From contig NZ_NIWT01000005.1 of the NCBI RefSeq assembly GCF_002236115.1, positions 310,001 through 374,000 of the forward strand: a stretch of DNA of 64,000 nucleotides, read 5' to 3'. Below, in pieces: positions 61,716 through 64,000 of the stretch; position 1 is the first letter of the stretch; the number at the start of each line of letters is the position of its first letter. Below the pieces are notes generated by a model. The model had not been told where the DNA came from, did no database searches, and saw only the letters and a program-made list of their open reading frames with translations. Both the position numbers and the translations under genes were made by a program. The DNA is from Pseudomonas jessenii. GTDB lineage: Bacteria > Pseudomonadota > Gammaproteobacteria > Pseudomonadales > Pseudomonadaceae.

Positions 61716-62029
61716 GTTCAAGCAATAGCGTCACCGTGCAGATCCTCGACAAAGAGTATTCGATCATCTGCCCACAGGAAGAGCGCAGTAATCTGATCAG
61801 CGCCGCCCGTTATCTGGACGGCAAGATGCGCGAGATCCGCAGCAGCGGCAAAGTCATCGGCGCCGACCGTATCGCCGTGATGGCCGCGCTGAACATCACC
61901 CACGACCTGTTGCACAAGGAAGAACGGCCGGATATCCAGGCCAGCGGCTCGACCCGCGAACAAGTGCGTGACCTGCTCGATCGCGTCGATCTGGCGCTCG
62001 CCACCGATCCGGATGTCACCAAAGGCTGA
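61712..62029 (+). CDS. zapA: Cell division protein ZapA
   Basis: A 105-residue FtsZ-ring stabiliser. The N-terminal globular part is VTVQILDKEYSIICPQEERS and YLDGKMREIR; a C-terminal helix makes the coiled coil (DRIAVMAALNITHDLLH). It forms an operon with the zapB-like gene. Downstream lies 6S RNA, the usual zapA-ssrS-fau order in gammaproteobacteria. Confidence 0.94.
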   Translation: MSSSNSVTVQILDKEYSIICPQEERSNLISAARYLDGKMREIRSSGKVIGADRIAVMAALNITHDLLHKEERPDIQASGSTREQVRDLLDRVDLALATDPDVTKG

Positions 62030-62048
62030 TTCGCGCCGCCGCTTGCGG

Positions 62049-62054
62049 TATAAT
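62049..62054 (+). promoter_or_regulatory. 6S RNA promoter -10 box
   Basis: A consensus TATAAT hexamer, 7 bases before the likely 6S RNA start near 62061. The -35 region (around 62026-62031) is only weakly like consensus. Confidence 0.75.
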
Positions 62055-62060
62055 CCCCTC

Positions 62061-62238
62061 ACTCCCTGGGGTGCTTGCCAGTTGGCGATGTCCCTGAGCC
62101 GATTTGCTATACCCTGGAGGTTGCACGTTGGGCTGGTGTGCATGTCCGCTAGACGGAAAGCCTTAAAGCCTACTGCATCTTCCACCTTGAACTTTCGGGT
62201 TCAAGGGCTAAGTCGACAGCGGCACATTCGGGGAGCCT
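62061..62238 (+). ncRNA. ssrS: 6S RNA
   Basis: Regulatory RNA that binds sigma70-RNA polymerase by mimicking an open promoter. It lies between zapA and the 5-formyl-THF cyclo-ligase gene, its conserved place. The ends are complementary (CTCCCTGGGG near the 5' end and TTCGGGGAG near the 3' end), forming the closing stem; the middle holds TTGAACTTTCGGGTTCAA as an internal hairpin. A sharp -10 box lies upstream and a hairpin terminator downstream. Exact ends are estimated to within several bases. Confidence 0.88.
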
Positions 62239-62249
62239 GATTTCAGTCC

Positions 62250-62281
62250 AATGCCGGTTTTGATACCGGCATTGGCGTTTT
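62250..62281 (+). terminator. Terminator downstream of 6S RNA
   Basis: A 9-bp stem (AATGCCGGT/ACCGGCATT) with a 6-base loop, followed after GGCG by five T. Transcription of the cyclo-ligase gene may continue past it at low level. Confidence 0.8.
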
Positions 62282-62324
62282 TACGGGTACGCTTCACGTA
62301 TCCGCATTGTTGAAGCCCGAATAC

Positions 62325-62930
62325 ATGACCGAACCTGCGCTGCTCCCCCGCCCGCAACTTCGACGCATGCTGCGCAAGGCCCGCCGCGCACTGACACCCA
62401 GTCAGCAACGCCAGGCCGCTCGCGGGCTGTACAAGCAATTGGCCCAGCAACCGCTGTTCCGCCGCGCCCGGCACATCTCGCTCTATCTACCGACCGATGG
62501 TGAAATCGATCCGCGTCTGTTGCTGCGCGCCGCGCAACGCCGGGGCAAAGCCACCTATCTACCGGTGCTCAGCGCCTGGCCGCGAACCAAAATGGTGTTC
62601 CAGCGCATCCGTCCCGGGGAAAAACTCAAACCCAACCGCTTCCGTATTCTCGAACCACGGGCCAACCTCGCCCGGCAGCGCAAGATCTGGGCGCTGGATC
62701 TGGTGCTGTTGCCATTGGTGGGTTTTGACGATGTCGGCGGACGCCTGGGAATGGGCGGTGGTTTCTACGACCGGAGCCTGGCCTACCTGGCGCGACGAAA
62801 TGACTGGCGCAAGCCGACGCTGTTGGGGCTGGCCCATGAATGTCAGAAAGTGGCGCGATTGGCTCAGGCGAGCTGGGATGTACCGCTGCAAGGAACGGTG
62901 ACGGACAAGGCCTGGTATTACGCAGGCTAG
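62325..62930 (+). CDS. 5-formyltetrahydrofolate cyclo-ligase
   Basis: Converts 5-formyl-THF to 5,10-methenyl-THF with ATP. The 201-residue protein has the basic N-terminal region LRRMLRKARRALTPSQQ, ISLYLPTDGEIDP, and the ATP/Mg loop GGRLGMGGGFYDRSLAYL. It lies next to 6S RNA as in E. coli ygfA (fau). ATG 62325 was chosen; a TTG at 62307 in frame is possible. Linked functionally to the folate flux of the nearby gcv genes. Confidence 0.93.
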   Translation: MTEPALLPRPQLRRMLRKARRALTPSQQRQAARGLYKQLAQQPLFRRARHISLYLPTDGEIDPRLLLRAAQRRGKATYLPVLSAWPRTKMVFQRIRPGEKLKPNRFRILEPRANLARQRKIWALDLVLLPLVGFDDVGGRLGMGGGFYDRSLAYLARRNDWRKPTLLGLAHECQKVARLAQASWDVPLQGTVTDKAWYYAG

Positions 62931-62965
62931 GCGCCACTTCGATCAGTGGCGCCGAGGCAACAGGA

Positions 62966-63121
62966 TCAGCGCTTGAAGGCTGTCGACTGTTGCTGCAACT
63001 GGGCGAGCTCGACCGGCGCATCGGTCTTGTTGGCCCATAGGCTTTGGGCATAGCCAGTGGTCACGACGCCAAGGCCAAACAAAATGACCAAAATCCATAG
63101 TAAATCCGGTTTGCGTTTCAT
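62966..63121 (-). CDS. Small single-span membrane protein
   Basis: A 51-residue frame read directly from the sequence: MKRKPDLLWILVILFGLGVV, then TTGYAQSLWANKTDAPVELA and a charged end. It has a positive N-terminus, one membrane segment (about residues 7-25), and an outward-facing tail rich in Gln. A GGGGG-type ribosome-binding site lies about 6 bases before the ATG. It is convergent with the cyclo-ligase gene. Function unknown. Confidence 0.68.
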   Translation of the reverse strand: MKRKPDLLWILVILFGLGVVTTGYAQSLWANKTDAPVELAQLQQQSTAFKR

Positions 63122-63316
63122 CGATTGCCCCCCAAAGGCACATCAACACGATGACAGCAGCGGTTTCCGTTTGTAGGCCGTGCAGCAGCGTCAAGCTTTA
63201 AAGGCCGGCATTTTGCGACAACGTGAACCGCTGCGCAAATGCTGACGTCAACCGACTGTCGGTTTGTCATAAAATCGCCAACAAGCTGCTCAATCACCAC
63301 GCAAGGAGCAAAAGAC
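63122..63316. other. Gap upstream of the EVE gene
   Basis: Holds the divergent promoters of the small membrane protein and EVE genes. AAGGAG lies seven bases before the EVE ATG. I see no other feature. Confidence 0.5.
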
Positions 63317-63769
63317 ATGGCCTATTGGCTGATGAAATCCGAGCCCGACGAACTCTCGATCAAAGGGCTGGAAAAGCTCGGCAAAGCGCGCTGGGACGGG
63401 GTTCGCAACTATCAGGCACGCAATTTCCTGCGGACCATGGCGGTGGGGGATGAGTTCTTTTTCTATCATTCCAGCTGCCCCGAGCCTGGCATCGCCGGAA
63501 TCGGCAAGATTGTCGAAGCCGCGTATCCGGACCCGACGGCGCTGGAGCCAGAGAGCCATTATTTTGACCCAAAGGCCACCCCGGATAAAAACGCCTGGAG
63601 TGCGATCGATGTAGCACATGTGGAAACGTTTGCCCGGGTGCTGAAACTGGATTATCTGAAACAGCAGACGGCGCTGGCCGAGTTGCCATTGGTGCAAAAA
63701 GGCTCGCGGTTATCGGTGATGCCGGTGACGCCGGAGCAATGGGCGACGGTGATTGCCTTAAAGCCTTGA
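63317..63769 (+). CDS. EVE domain protein
   Basis: A 150-residue PUA-like EVE protein. Conserved marks are MAYWLMKSEPDELSIKGL, RWDGVRNYQARNFLR, DEFFFYHSSCPEPGIAG and the C-terminal LSVMPVTPEQWATV. EVE domains bind modified bases in nucleic acids; in bacteria they often act in tRNA or modified-DNA biology. Here the gene stands alone, so the housekeeping-type stand-alone EVE role is likelier than restriction. Confidence 0.92.
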   Translation: MAYWLMKSEPDELSIKGLEKLGKARWDGVRNYQARNFLRTMAVGDEFFFYHSSCPEPGIAGIGKIVEAAYPDPTALEPESHYFDPKATPDKNAWSAIDVAHVETFARVLKLDYLKQQTALAELPLVQKGSRLSVMPVTPEQWATVIALKP

Positions 63770-63793
63770 GCCATTTGTCGCCTGGACTGGCCT

Positions 63794-63888
63794 CATCGCG
63801 AGCAAGCTCGCTCCCACAAGGTTCTGCGGTGGACATGTGATTGTGCTTCAACACCAATCCACTGTGGGAGCGAGCTTGCTCGCGATGA
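63794..63888. repeat. REPIN, GTGGG family (convergent gap)
   Basis: Two REP copies, CATCGCGAGCAAGCTCGCTC and GTGGGAGCGAGCTTGCTCGC, between the convergent EVE and FliL-family genes. Confidence 0.92.
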
Positions 63889-63911
63889 CGCCAGCTCAAG
63901 CAATTGAAGTC

Positions 63912-64000
63912 TTACTGAATGATCAAGTTGTTGAACAACAAATCCTCAACCACCGGCTTACCGGTTTCGTCGTTCATCACCTGTTGGGTCTGTTTCAGGG
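63912..64000 (-). CDS. FliL-family protein, C-terminal fragment
   Basis: Only the last 29 codons are in the window: about LKQTQQVMNDETGKPV, then VEDLLFNNLIIQ and stop. This fits the C-terminal pattern of FliL-family flagellar basal-body-associated proteins (ETGxxxIEDVLFTxFxxQ). The rest of the gene lies past the window edge, so the assignment rests on a short match. Confidence 0.6.
   Translation of the reverse strand, partial: LKQTQQVMNDETGKPVVEDLLFNNLIIQ

Noticed and set aside
61968..62240. A 90-codon frame across the 6S RNA
   Set aside because: It runs through the non-coding RNA and its promoter, with no homology pattern.

Overview
The window is a continuous piece of a Pseudomonas chromosome, most likely from the P. 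fluorescens group. Protein sequences, gene order and the many short GC-rich REP-type palindromes (REPINs) all point there. Gene order agrees, from memory, with two P. aeruginosa blocks: ilvA-rpiA-serA-hacB-spu, and argA-argE-gspE-gcv-ubiH-pepP-zapA-6S RNA. A sulfonate/sulfur block lies between them. No prophage, CRISPR, transposase or tRNA is visible, so this is largely core chromosome.

Region by region. (1) 1-8.5 kb: ilvA (cut by the window edge) and rpiA are divergent. Two tandem SdiA-regulated-type proteins, an FAH-family hydrolase and a D-2-hydroxyglutarate dehydrogenase follow, the last divergent from serA; this pair links serine synthesis to 2-hydroxyglutarate recycling. (2) 8.5-17.6 kb: single genes and small operons, including a one-lobed solute-binding protein, a 2OG-Fe(II) oxygenase with a DUF523 protein, an alpha/beta hydrolase, a DUF6436 protein, a penicillin/AHL acylase of the HacB type, and a GlxA-type regulator divergent from an HD hydrolase. 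(3) 17.7-29.1 kb: polyamine uptake and catabolism (ABC transporter, two binding proteins, SpuC aminotransferase, two glutamylpolyamine synthetases, TetR regulator). A decayed spuA remnant sits between the two synthetases. (4) 29.3-39.7 kb: sulfur scavenging (ssuEADCBF, 1-Cys peroxiredoxin LsfA, two OprD-type porins, a solitary tauA), with AT-rich promoter regions that share short motifs. (5) 39.8-48.8 kb: argA, argE, a CYTH-CHAD triphosphatase, an Lrp regulator divergent from an ACT-like small protein, a GspE ATPase, an SPFH/NfeD pair and a DUF2388 protein. (6) 49-64 kb: gcvT-gcvH-gcvP, a ferric-iron permease and binding protein, the ygfB-pepP-ubiH-(small ORF)-ubiI operon, then divergently zapB-like, zapA, 6S RNA and the 5-formyl-THF cyclo-ligase gene. 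A 51-residue membrane peptide, an EVE protein and the 3' end of a FliL-family gene end the window.

Twenty REP/REPIN elements fall into three families by sequence and by where they sit. I did not find a convincing new multi-gene system. The most informative oddities are the spuA remnant, two hairpins flanking the polyamine-binding-protein genes, the paired inverted repeats in the oprD/tauA divergent promoter, the one-lobed binding protein, and the position bias of the REPIN families.
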